Shown: positions 44,239 to 52,500 of the stretch, in pieces
How positions within the stretch are numbered: the first letter of the stretch is position 1
Layout: every line of letters begins with the position of its first letter
Source: Lachnospiraceae bacterium
Lineage (GTDB): Bacteria > Bacillota > Clostridia > Lachnospirales > Lachnospiraceae
NCBI GenBank assembly: GCA_902362715.1
Contig: CABIXN010000003.1
Coordinates: 229,586-293,585 of the forward strand
Direction: 5' to 3'
Length of the DNA: 64,000 nt
Translations under genes and position numbers: made by a program
The notes under the pieces: model-generated
Told to the model about the DNA's origin: nothing
Seen by the model: only the letters and a program-made list of their open reading frames with translations
Database searches by the model: none

Positions 44239-45327
44239 ATGCTGACAGATTTTGATCTGACAAAAATAACAGAGCCGCTGCTTTTGTGGTATGAGCAGAA
44301 TAAAAGGTCTCTGCCCTGGAGAGATGAGGTTTCTCCCTATCGGGTATGGATATCTGAAATTATGCTGCAGCAGACAAGGGTGGAGGCGGTAAAACCGTAT
44401 TTTGCCCGGTTTACGATAAGCTTGCCGGATATAAAAGCGCTGGCAGAGTGCGAAGAGGAACGTCTGCTGAAGCTTTGGGAAGGTCTTGGATACTATAACC
44501 GTGTCAGAAATATGCAGACTGCCGCCAGGACGGTAATGGAAGCGTTTGGCGGAGAGCTTCCGGCGGATTATGAGAAACTGCTGACCTTAAAAGGAATCGG
44601 ACACTATACGGCGGGAGCTATTGCGTCTATTGCCTATGGGATACCGGTTCCGGCAGTGGATGGAAATGTGCTGCGCATTTTGATGCGCCTGACAGAAGAT
44701 GATTCCGATATTATGAAACAGTCAGTAAAAACTAAAGTGGAGCAGGAGCTTCTTAAGATCATGCCAAAGGGGCGGGCAGGAGCCTTTAATCAGGCTCTGA
44801 TGGAGCTTGGCGCTACTGTGTGCGTGCCAAACGGGGCGCCAAAATGCGGAGAATGTCCATGGAAGGAGTTCTGCCTTGCAAATCAGCATCAAACATGGGA
44901 CAGGCTTCCGGTAAAGACAAAAGCAAAAGCCAGAAGAATCGAAGATAAAACGGTTCTGGTGATTCGTGATGGTGAGCGGGTGGTGCTGAACAAGCGGGGA
45001 AAACGGGGGCTTCTTGCGGGGTTATATGAGTTTCCAAACAGGGAAGGGCATCTGTCTGCCCGGGAAGCCCTTAACTGTGTGCAGGAAATGAATCTGCATC
45101 CTATGAGGATTCAGCAGCTAGAGGAAGCCGTGCATATTTTTTCCCATGTAGAATGGCATATGACTGGTTATATGATACAGGTGGATACATTGACAAGAGA
45201 AAAAGCCGGACTTTTATTTGCAGAAACTGCAGAGGCGGAGCAGAAATATGCAATTCCCGCGGCTTTCGGAGCTTATACGAAATATATGAATCTCCGTCTT
45301 GGAAATGAAAAGTTTCAGGAGCAGTGA
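44239..45327 (+). CDS. mutY: Adenine DNA glycosylase
   Basis: Removes adenine mispaired with 8-oxoguanine or guanine. 362 residues: ISEIMLQQTRVEAVKPYF (catalytic Glu region), the helix-hairpin-helix LKGIGHYTAGAI with catalytic Asp in VPAVDGNVLR, a four-Cys iron-sulfur cluster (C-x7-C-x2-C-x5-C near residues 195-212) and a C-terminal NUDIX-like 8-oxoG reader. Last gene of the aminotransferase-sfsA-mutY unit. Confidence 0.96.
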   Translation: MLTDFDLTKITEPLLLWYEQNKRSLPWRDEVSPYRVWISEIMLQQTRVEAVKPYFARFTISLPDIKALAECEEERLLKLWEGLGYYNRVRNMQTAARTVMEAFGGELPADYEKLLTLKGIGHYTAGAIASIAYGIPVPAVDGNVLRILMRLTEDDSDIMKQSVKTKVEQELLKIMPKGRAGAFNQALMELGATVCVPNGAPKCGECPWKEFCLANQHQTWDRLPVKTKAKARRIEDKTVLVIRDGERVVLNKRGKRGLLAGLYEFPNREGHLSAREALNCVQEMNLHPMRIQQLEEAVHIFSHVEWHMTGYMIQVDTLTREKAGLLFAETAEAEQKYAIPAAFGAYTKYMNLRLGNEKFQEQ

Positions 45328-45666
45328 GGGCAGATCAGGAGAATATTTTAAGTTTGTGAAAGATATTGAAAAAGCAGGAAGGGTTACAGAAAGTTATGCC
45401 CAAAGACAAAGAGGAAGCCGGTGTGGTGGCACCGGCTATTTACATGAAAAAGATTTATGAAAAGAAATTGTCACTGCTAAGTTAATTTCTTAACTTGAGA
45501 TAAGTATAAAATTAAAATGTGTCAATCGTATGTTGAATATATGTTTATTTAGTAAATAAAATATGAACAGTTTATGAACGATAAAATTTTTAAAATAATT
45601 GATGAAAATTAGTATTTAAGTGTATAATGGGACGTAAGATGAAAAAAACAGAGTGAGGAATGTTTT
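45328..45666. other. Intergenic region with weak hairpin and promoter
   Basis: AGCCGGTG-tggtgg-CACCGGCT (45416-45437) is a strong stem but is not followed by a T-run. A very AT-rich stretch follows. TTGATG (45599-45604), 18 bases, TATAAT (45623-45628, with an extended TG) is a good promoter for the glycosyltransferase gene. Confidence 0.55.
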
Positions 45667-46683
45667 ATGAAACTGCTTACTGTAACGGTTCCCTGTTATA
45701 ATTCACAGGATTATATGGAAAGATGTATTGATTCTCTGCTTCCGGGAGGCGAGGATGTGGAGATCATTATTATAGATGACGGTTCTACAGACCGGACAGG
45801 AGAGATCGCTGACACATATGCGAAAAACTATCCTGACATTGTCAGAGTGATCCATCAGGAAAACGGAGGCCATGGAGCAGGCCTGAATGCCGGGATAAAC
45901 CATGCTGCAGGTCTGTACTTTAAGGTGGTTGACAGTGATGACTGGGTTGATCTTGATGCCTATCAGAAAATTCTTCTGACCCTTAGAAATTTGTGCAGCG
46001 GCGGCTGTATGCTGGATATGATGATCAGCAATTTTGTTTATGAAAAGATAGGAGCCAAGCATAAAAAGACTGTGCGCTATACAAATATTCTGCCCCAGAA
46101 TCAGTTATTTGGCTGGGCAGAAACAAAGAATTTTAACACAGGTAAATATATTCTGATGCATTCAGTAATTTACCGGACACAGCTGCTTCGGGACTGTCAT
46201 CTGGTACTGCCAAGGCATACATTTTATGTGGATAATCTGTTTGTCTATGTGCCCCTTCCATATGTAAAGACCATGTATTATCTGAATGTGGATTTTTACC
46301 GCTATTACATAGGCAGAGAAGATCAGTCAGTCAATGAATCGGTGATGATTAAACGCATTGATCAGCAGATCAAGGTTAATAAAATGATGATTGACGCATG
46401 TGATCTGTACAAGCTGACAGACCGCCATCTGCGCAATTATATGATGAATTATCTTGAGATTATCACTGTGATTTCCACAATTATGCTGATAAAATCGGGT
46501 ACGAAAGAAAATCTGGAAAAGAAGCGGGAGCTTTGGACTTATTTAAAAGGGCGTGATATACGCCTGTTTCATAAGCTGCGCAACCGGATTATGGGACAGA
46601 TTGTGCATCTGCCAGGGAAAGGCGGCAGGCAGATCTCACTGACAATTTATAAAATTTCACAGAAGGTAATTGGATTTAACTAG
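45667..46683 (+). CDS. Family 2 glycosyltransferase
   Basis: 338 residues with an N-terminal GT-A fold: VTVPCYNSQDYMERCIDSLL, IIIDDGSTDRTGEIAD (nucleotide-sugar site), and the DxD-like VVDSDDWVD. The C-terminal 150 residues are helical with basic patches and no clear membrane spans. It probably adds a sugar to a cell-surface polymer or lipid. It ends 3 bases before the ABC-F gene. Confidence 0.88.
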   Translation: MKLLTVTVPCYNSQDYMERCIDSLLPGGEDVEIIIIDDGSTDRTGEIADTYAKNYPDIVRVIHQENGGHGAGLNAGINHAAGLYFKVVDSDDWVDLDAYQKILLTLRNLCSGGCMLDMMISNFVYEKIGAKHKKTVRYTNILPQNQLFGWAETKNFNTGKYILMHSVIYRTQLLRDCHLVLPRHTFYVDNLFVYVPLPYVKTMYYLNVDFYRYYIGREDQSVNESVMIKRIDQQIKVNKMMIDACDLYKLTDRHLRNYMMNYLEIITVISTIMLIKSGTKENLEKKRELWTYLKGRDIRLFHKLRNRIMGQIVHLPGKGGRQISLTIYKISQKVIGFN

Positions 46684-46686
46684 ATT

Positions 46687-48240
46687 ATGAGCATTTTAAA
46701 TGTTGAACATCTGACCCATGGATTTGGGGACAGAGCGATTTTTGAGGACGTTTCCTTCCGGCTGTTAAAAGGAGAACACATTGGCCTTATAGGAGCCAAC
46801 GGAGAAGGAAAGTCCACATTTATGAATATTATTACCGGCAGATTGATGCCGGATGAAGGAAAAATTGAATGGGCAAAAAATGTCCGCGTTGGCTACCTTG
46901 ACCAGCATACAGTACTTCAAAAAGGAATGACAATCCGGGATGTACTGTCCTCGGCGTTTGATTTCCTGTATGAGATGGAAGAGGAAATGAACAAAATATA
47001 CGAAAAGCTGGGGGAAGCAGACCCAGAGCAGATGACTGTCTGGATGGAAGAGGCAGGGACGCTGCAGGACCTTCTGACCATGCATGATTTTTATATGATT
47101 GATGCCAAGGTTGAGGAGGTTGCAAGAGCTCTGGGACTTCTTGATCTGTCTTTGGACCGGGATGTAACGGACCTCAGCGGCGGCCAGAGAACAAAGGTGC
47201 TGCTTGGGAAGCTTTTACTGGAAAAGCCGGATATCCTGCTGTTGGACGAGCCCACAAACTATCTGGATACAGAGCATATTGAGTGGCTGAAACGTTATCT
47301 GAATGATTATGAAAATGCATTTATTCTGATATCCCATGATATTCCTTTTTTAAACAGTGTGATCAATCTGATCTATCATATGGAAAACCGGGCTTTAGAC
47401 AGGTATGTGGGAGATTATGATAAATTCCAGGAAGTACATGCCGCAAAAAAGGCTCAGCTTGAGGCGGCCTATAACAGACAGCAGAAGGAAATTGCTGATT
47501 TGAAGGATTTTGTGGCACGGAATAAAGCCAGAGTTGCAACCAGAAATATGGCTATGTCACGGCAGAAAAAGCTGGACAAGATGGATGTCATTGAGCTGGC
47601 AGCAGAGCGTCCCAAGCCGGAATTTCACTTTAAAGAAGCACGTACGCCGGGACGCTATATTGTTCAGACAAAGGAGCTGGTGATTGGATATGAGGAACCT
47701 TTGTCAAAACCTTTGAATCTTGAGATGGAACGGGGAATGAAAATTGCATTAACCGGCTCTAATGGTATCGGAAAAACGACATTGTTAAAGAGTATTCTTG
47801 GATTTATTCCGGCTCTGGAGGGAGAGATTTTTCTGGGGGATTATCTGGAGATTGGATATTTTGAACAGGAAATGAGCCAGGACGCGGATACAACCTGCAT
47901 TGAGGAAATCTGGAAGGAGTTTCCGGGATATTCTCAGTATGAAGTTCGCAGCGCTCTTGCAAAATGCGGCTTAACAACCAAGCATATTGAAAGTAAAGTA
48001 AGAGTATTAAGCGGCGGCGAGCAGGCAAAGGTTAGATTATGTAAACTTATAAACAGGGCCAGTAATCTGCTGGTTTTGGATGAACCTACAAATCATCTGG
48101 ATGTGGATGCAAAGGAAGAGCTGAAACGGGCATTAAAAGCATATAAGGGCAGTATTTTGATGGTCTGCCATGAACCGGATTTTTACGAAGACTGGGCAGA
48201 TGCTGTCTGGGACTGCACAGTGTGGACCACAAAACTGTAA
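46687..48240 (+). CDS. ABC-F family ribosome-associated ATPase
   Basis: 517 residues, two ABC domains, no membrane span. First: GANGEGKST, LSGGQRTK, LLLDEPTNYLD. Second: GSNGIGKTT, LSGGEQAK, LVLDEPTNHLD. The linker between them (EAAYNRQQKEIADLKDFVARN) is the ABC-F interdomain arm that reaches into the ribosome. The second H-loop reads CHEPDF. Closest in layout to YkpA/YbiT-type housekeeping ABC-F proteins; a role in antibiotic protection cannot be excluded. Coupled to the glycosyltransferase gene. Confidence 0.9.
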   Translation: MSILNVEHLTHGFGDRAIFEDVSFRLLKGEHIGLIGANGEGKSTFMNIITGRLMPDEGKIEWAKNVRVGYLDQHTVLQKGMTIRDVLSSAFDFLYEMEEEMNKIYEKLGEADPEQMTVWMEEAGTLQDLLTMHDFYMIDAKVEEVARALGLLDLSLDRDVTDLSGGQRTKVLLGKLLLEKPDILLLDEPTNYLDTEHIEWLKRYLNDYENAFILISHDIPFLNSVINLIYHMENRALDRYVGDYDKFQEVHAAKKAQLEAAYNRQQKEIADLKDFVARNKARVATRNMAMSRQKKLDKMDVIELAAERPKPEFHFKEARTPGRYIVQTKELVIGYEEPLSKPLNLEMERGMKIALTGSNGIGKTTLLKSILGFIPALEGEIFLGDYLEIGYFEQEMSQDADTTCIEEIWKEFPGYSQYEVRSALAKCGLTTKHIESKVRVLSGGEQAKVRLCKLINRASNLLVLDEPTNHLDVDAKEELKRALKAYKGSILMVCHEPDFYEDWADAVWDCTVWTTKL

Positions 48241-48248
48241 GGTGAAAT

Positions 48249-48301
48249 GAGACCTGACACAGATTATTCCAAAAGGAATGATCTATGGACAGGCCTCTTT
48301 C
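48249..48301 (+). terminator. Terminator-like hairpin after the ABC-F gene
   Basis: GAGACCTG/CAGGCCTC outer arms with one mismatch and an inner AGATTATTCC-aaaa-GGAATGATCT stem, then TTTC. The T-tract is short. Confidence 0.55.
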
Positions 48302-48411
48302 GCTGTTATGATAAATCAGGTGCTGATGCCTGAGAAAACGAAATTTTAAAATTGTAATGTATCAGTTTAGAGACTATTGGACTGTAAATTTTAAAAAATT
48401 TCTGATTTGTT

Positions 48412-48437
48412 GTCACAAATAAAGGGTTCCATACGTT
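48412..48437 (+). promoter_or_regulatory. Putative ECF-sigma promoter, copy 1
   Basis: GTCACAAA, 14 bases, CGTT. The same motif with the same spacing occurs at 49756 and 52020. It lies 22 bases before the sigma-factor start, consistent with autoregulation. Confidence 0.65.
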
Positions 48438-48459
48438 CTTGTATGGTAGAAGGAGGAAA

Positions 48460-49005
48460 ATGATACTATTTTATACAGTTCCACTGGAAACTGAAGCTGA
48501 GAAAACAAAGTTTGAACTTATATATGAAAAATATCACAAATTAATGCTGTATGTTGCCATGGAGATGCTGAATAATCAAATGGCAGCGGAGGATGCGGTA
48601 CACAGCGCTTTTTTAAAGCTGCTCCATCATTTAGATCAGGTGGAGGAAATCAGCGGAAATAAGACGAAACGGTTTGTACTGACGATAACGGAAAGAACTG
48701 TTATTGATATGATGAGAAGGAATAAAAGAGAAAGGAAAATTTCTCTGGATGAGGTAGAGGACTGGCAGATGCCTGGCAAATTTCAGGAGAGCTATTATGA
48801 GCTGCCGGAGGAAAACCGGGTGATCACTGCTATTAAAAATATGCCGAAGCTGTATCAAGATATTTTTCTTCTTAAGTACAGCAGTGGTTATGAAAACTGT
48901 GAAATTTCAAAGATATTGGATATTTCTGAGGATTCGGTCCGGAAACGTATTTCCAGAGGAAAAATAAAATTGGAAAAAATATTAAATGGAGAGGGAGTTT
49001 TATGA
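48460..49005 (+). CDS. ECF-type sigma factor, copy 1
   Basis: 181 residues. Region 2: IYEKYHKLMLYVAMEML and QMAAEDAVHSAFLKLLHHL. Region 4: LKYSSGYENCEISKILDI then SEDSVRKRISRGKIKLEK, a clear helix-turn-helix. Start at 48460 is chosen by analogy with its paralog (both begin M-hydrophobic-FY), with AAGGAGG only 3 bases before the ATG; a TTG at 48439 is the alternative. It overlaps the DUF4367 gene by 4 bases (ATGA). Part of a duplicated three-gene module. Confidence 0.88.
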   Translation: MILFYTVPLETEAEKTKFELIYEKYHKLMLYVAMEMLNNQMAAEDAVHSAFLKLLHHLDQVEEISGNKTKRFVLTITERTVIDMMRRNKRERKISLDEVEDWQMPGKFQESYYELPEENRVITAIKNMPKLYQDIFLLKYSSGYENCEISKILDISEDSVRKRISRGKIKLEKILNGEGVL

Positions 49006-49697
49006 GAATAGAAGTTACCGACGAGCTGCTTTATAAATATGTGCCAAAAGCAGATCAGGAGCTTTTAGATGAAATGCCGGAACAGCCGGATCTTAACTTT
49101 ACACCCGGCATTCAATTTCAGAAAAGAATGAATAAGCTGAAAAGGCAGAGCAGACATCCAGGGAGACATTTTCATTATATGTCTGCAGGCAGACGGATTG
49201 CAATGATTATACTTCTTTTGTTTGCCATCAGCACAGCTCTTTCCGCTGGCGTGAAGGCAGCTATTAATTTCAGAATGAAAATAGTGGAGACAAAAAAGAA
49301 TGAAAAATATGTAGAGGAGGAATATTCTATAGACGGAACCGGGTACGGTAGTCTTAAAAAATTCTCCTATATACCGTCCGGATATTTGATGGAACATGAA
49401 GAACTGTCGGATAATAGTTATTCCGGAGAATATGAAAATGGCGAAGGTTCCCTGCTTGTGTTTCAGCAGACTATTTTAGAAGACGGGGCGGTGACCGCCA
49501 GGGATGCGGAATTTTCAGAGTCTCATTATGCACAGGTGAGGGGAAACGATGTTCTGATTGGGACCACCCCGGATGGGTGGAAAGAATGTTTCTGGGTAGA
49601 AGAAGATATCTGGTGTGTGCTTCTGGCAGAAGATCTGCCGGAAGAAGAGCTGATAAAAATAATAGAAGAAATGGCAGAAAGCAGAAAAGAGGCTTAA
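49002..49697 (+). CDS. DUF4367 membrane protein, likely anti-sigma partner, copy 1
   Basis: 231 residues: a cytoplasmic N-terminus (about 1-65) starting EVTDELLYKYVPKADQELLDE, one membrane helix (IAMIILLLFAISTALSAGV) and an extracellular domain with the DUF4367 pattern (FSYIPSGYLMEHEE...GDVLIG-like core...LPEEELIKIIEEM). DUF4367 proteins commonly follow sigma genes. The 4-base overlap with the sigma gene suggests fixed stoichiometry. Anti-sigma activity is inferred from context. Confidence 0.8.
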   Translation: MRIEVTDELLYKYVPKADQELLDEMPEQPDLNFTPGIQFQKRMNKLKRQSRHPGRHFHYMSAGRRIAMIILLLFAISTALSAGVKAAINFRMKIVETKKNEKYVEEEYSIDGTGYGSLKKFSYIPSGYLMEHEELSDNSYSGEYENGEGSLLVFQQTILEDGAVTARDAEFSESHYAQVRGNDVLIGTTPDGWKECFWVEEDIWCVLLAEDLPEEELIKIIEEMAESRKEA

Positions 49698-49755
49698 GTT
49701 GTCTATTTCGTACAGATTAAGCAGAAAAAGAAATTAAAACTTGTCTAATTTTTTG

Positions 49756-49781
49756 GTCACAAAAGGGCATAGTTGAACGTT
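49756..49781 (+). promoter_or_regulatory. Putative ECF-sigma promoter, copy 2
   Basis: GTCACAAA, 14 bases, CGTT; 26 bases before the start of the secreted-protein gene. Confidence 0.65.
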
Positions 49782-49807
49782 ATAGTATGTTGGAGGAGGT
49801 GAAAGAC

Positions 49808-50200
49808 ATGAAAAAAATTATTTCTGTTATCATTCTGTGTGTGACGGTGCTGGCACTGGCTGTTATGCCTGCCATGGCTTCGGAGTCTCAGATCAGTCCG
49901 GCCAGTACACAGAATGTACATTGCGGACTGACCATCAGTGGATTAAAAGCAACGTCAACCTGCAGTGTCATTGTAAGCGGAGCAGAAAAAACAACTGCAA
50001 CGCTGTATCTGGAGAAGTACAAAAGCGGAAAGTGGAAAGTAATGCAGAGTGCTTCAAAAACCACCGGCAATAATACGTTATCTATTAAGAAATCAAGGCT
50101 GATTGTGTCCGGGAAGTTTCGTGCGAAGGTAAAAGTTACAACCGTGAAAAACGGTAAAAAAGAAACACATACATATTATAGTGCTGTAAAGAGCCGTTAG
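49808..50200 (+). CDS. Small secreted protein, copy 1
   Basis: 130 residues with a signal peptide (MKKIISVIILCVTVLALAV, cleavage near AMASES). The mature part is short, basic and beta-rich: CGLTISGLKATSTCSVIVSG, LYLEKYKSGKWKVMQSAS, then a Lys-rich end. Two Cys residues may form a disulfide. The start at 49808 has GGAGGTG upstream. A paralog lies at 52072. I do not recognise the family; context says it is a target of the sigma factor. Confidence 0.78.
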   Translation: MKKIISVIILCVTVLALAVMPAMASESQISPASTQNVHCGLTISGLKATSTCSVIVSGAEKTTATLYLEKYKSGKWKVMQSASKTTGNNTLSIKKSRLIVSGKFRAKVKVTTVKNGKKETHTYYSAVKSR

Positions 50201-50670
50201 GTATGTATGTGCGGGGATACAGGTAAAATGTTGAGAGTACTGTATCATGGAAAAGCGCTGTAAAGACAGGCATATCTGACGCAGGAAAAGCTGACGGCTG
50301 GTATTAACTTGGGGAAGGGATAGCGGCTTTGGGCTGAAATGAAAGTGGGGACTTTCACGGCATCAGATACAGCAGACACGGGGCTATAAAGGTAATGTAT
50401 TAGGAAACGTAAAAGAGTATTTAAGTGCAGACTGTAAGCTTACATATAGGCATTATAAATGGAACCGGAGCAGTTGCATGGGGCATGTATGTTGAACTGT
50501 CAGTCTGGACTGAATTATTCTTTGCAGAAGCTGAAAAGTTGCGGCGATGTATGATCAAAAGATTGTATGTGGCCGTTTTTTTTGATATGTGGTATTATAA
50601 AAGTAAATTATAAGTGACAGGGTGCAGAGGTGAAAGCGGATTGCATTTATTGTGTAAAAGGGGAAAACAA
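50201..50670. other. 470-base region without a supported gene
   Basis: Short frames occur (for example 50425-50613), but they lack ribosome sites or similarity. TTGTAT-17-TATGTG near 50561-50589 is a weak promoter candidate for the next sigma gene. The GTCACAAA-N14-CGT motif is absent here. Confidence 0.45.
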
Positions 50671-51216
50671 ATGCTTATATTTTATGCGGCAATACTGGAA
50701 ACAGAGTCTGAAAAAACGGAGATGGAACGTTTATATGAAAAGTACCACAGGCTCATGCTCTATACGGCGGTGAAGATGTTGAAGGAGCAGATGGCGGCAG
50801 AGGATGCGGTACACAGTTCTTTTTTGAAAATTATCAGGCATCTGGACAAAATTAGAAGTATGGATGATTATTGCAAAAAAAGGTTTGTATTAACAATTAC
50901 GGAACATACGGCGGTAGATATGCTCAGAAAGAAGAAAAAAGAGAGTTTCGTATCCTTTGATGAGATGGAGGACTGGAAGGTGCCGTCAGGGGGAACTGTA
51001 GATTTCTATGAATTGCCTGAGGAGAATCAGATTATTCTTGCAATAAAAAATATGCCTCTTTTGTACCGGGATATATTTTTGCTGAAATACAGCAGCGGAT
51101 ATGAAAACAGAGAAATTGCCTCTATATTTGGAATTACAGAAGAATCTGTACGGAAACGTATTTCCCGGGGGAAGAAAAAACTGGAGGAAATATTGAATAA
51201 AGAGGGGGTGCTGTAA
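50671..51216 (+). CDS. ECF-type sigma factor, copy 2
   Basis: 181 residues, clearly a paralog of the protein at 48460: same opening, QMAAEDAVHSSFLKIIRHL in region 2 and LKYSSGYENREIASIFGI...SVRKRISRGKKKLEE in region 4. The start at 50671 has AAAAGGGG 6-7 bases before it; the longer frame upstream has none. One base separates it from the DUF4367 paralog. Confidence 0.88.
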   Translation: MLIFYAAILETESEKTEMERLYEKYHRLMLYTAVKMLKEQMAAEDAVHSSFLKIIRHLDKIRSMDDYCKKRFVLTITEHTAVDMLRKKKKESFVSFDEMEDWKVPSGGTVDFYELPEENQIILAIKNMPLLYRDIFLLKYSSGYENREIASIFGITEESVRKRISRGKKKLEEILNKEGVL

Positions 51217-51217
51217 G

Positions 51218-51892
51218 ATGAAAGTAAATGATGAGTTATTGTATCACTATGTACCGTTAGCCGATCAAGAACTTTTAAATGAAATTTTGGATCAGCCGGA
51301 TCCCGGTTTTCTTCCCAGCAGAAGTTTTCGAAAAAAAATGAAAAAATTACTCCGTCAGAGCAGATATCCGAAACTGCATTTTCAATATATGTCCGCTGGG
51401 CGCAGGGTGGCAATGATTGTGCTGCTGTTGTTTGCCGTAAGTGCTGCATTATCTGTGGGAGTAAAGGCGGCCATTAACTTTAGACTAAAATTAATAGAAC
51501 ATAAAGAATACGAGGATTATGTGGAGGATCGTTATTCTGTGGAAGGAAACGGTGGGGGGGTTTTTAAACAGTTTTTGTATCTGCCCGGGGGATATGAGTT
51601 AAAGGATGAAGACTACAGTGAAGACTCATACAGCGGAGAATTTGCGAATCAGGAAGGGATGCAGATTATATTTATGCAGGTAAAAATGTCCGACAATATA
51701 ACAACTGCCAGAGACAACGAATTTGTAGAGTCGCACACTGTTTTGATTCGGGGAAATGAGGTTTTAATTGGAGTTACCGAAGACGGATGGCATGAGTGTT
51801 TCTGGACAGAACGTGATATATGGAATGTTATATATGCGGAGTCATTGTCAGAAGAAGAGATCATAAAAATGATCAATGAAATGAAAGAGTAA
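51218..51892 (+). CDS. DUF4367 membrane protein, likely anti-sigma partner, copy 2
   Basis: 224 residues, paralog of 49002: NDELLYHYVPLADQELLNE at the start, the membrane helix VAMIVLLLFAVSAALSVGV and a DUF4367 extracellular domain (FLYLPGGYELKDEDYSEDSY, LIGVTEDGWHECFWTERD). GAGGGGGTG precedes the ATG. Probably the anti-sigma or sensor of the preceding sigma factor. Confidence 0.8.
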   Translation: MKVNDELLYHYVPLADQELLNEILDQPDPGFLPSRSFRKKMKKLLRQSRYPKLHFQYMSAGRRVAMIVLLLFAVSAALSVGVKAAINFRLKLIEHKEYEDYVEDRYSVEGNGGGVFKQFLYLPGGYELKDEDYSEDSYSGEFANQEGMQIIFMQVKMSDNITTARDNEFVESHTVLIRGNEVLIGVTEDGWHECFWTERDIWNVIYAESLSEEEIIKMINEMKE

Positions 51893-52019
51893 AGGGAAGC
51901 GCTGGGGATTTTTAAAGTACGTGGAGAGTCTGGGTAATCAAAAGGAAGCTGTGGGCTTTTGATTAATGGGAATTGGTTAATAGTTACAAAAAAATAAAAT
52001 AAAATTGTGCACTATTTTT

Positions 52020-52045
52020 GTCACAAATTGAAATAACTTTTCGTG
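52020..52045 (+). promoter_or_regulatory. Putative ECF-sigma promoter, copy 3
   Basis: GTCACAAA, 14 bases, CGTG; 26 bases before the second secreted-protein gene and probably also serving the RHS gene 30 bases after it. Confidence 0.65.
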
Positions 52046-52071
52046 TTTTGTATGTATAGGAGGTGAATGAA

Positions 52072-52470
52072 ATGCGGAAGGTTATTTCTTTTTTATTAGT
52101 TTGTGTGACCGTATTTTTGCTGGTAACAATGTCTGCAATGGCAGCCGGCAGTGGTAAAAATAGTATTTCTGCCAGATTAAACAGTACAACATGCAGTTTA
52201 AAGATCAGTGGAATGACCGCTGAGTCCAGTTGTAATGTAATACTTCGAGGAACAGATAAGGCGACTGTTACACTATCTTTGCAGAAGTATAAAAACGGAA
52301 AATGGACGGTGGTTCAAAGCACAACGAAATCAACAACAGGAGCGCGTTTGAGTTTTTCCAGGAAAAAGCTGATTACAGCAGGAAAATTCAGGGCAAAAGC
52401 TGTTGTTACTGCAATCAGGGGAAATACCAGAGAAACTAAAAACTATTACAGTTCTATTGTAACAAAGTAG
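52072..52470 (+). CDS. Small secreted protein, copy 2
   Basis: 132 residues, paralog of 49808: signal peptide MRKVISFLLVCVTVFLLV, mature part with TCSLKISGMTAESSCNVILRG and LSLQKYKNGKWTVVQSTTK. The start at 52072 lies 6 bases after AGGAGGTG. The RHS gene begins 30 bases after its stop, so both are probably on one transcript. Confidence 0.78.
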   Translation: MRKVISFLLVCVTVFLLVTMSAMAAGSGKNSISARLNSTTCSLKISGMTAESSCNVILRGTDKATVTLSLQKYKNGKWTVVQSTTKSTTGARLSFSRKKLITAGKFRAKAVVTAIRGNTRETKNYYSSIVTK

Positions 52471-52500
52471 ATTAGACAACAGAAAGTGACAGGTATGATT

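Noticed and set aside
45416..45437. Hairpin after mutY as a terminator
   Set aside because: Strong stem but followed by ATTTACATG, not a T-tract; left as a note in the intergenic entry.
50425..50613. 62-codon open frame between the two sigma modules
   Set aside because: No ribosome site, no similarity to neighbours, Trp/Tyr/Cys-rich composition of a chance frame.
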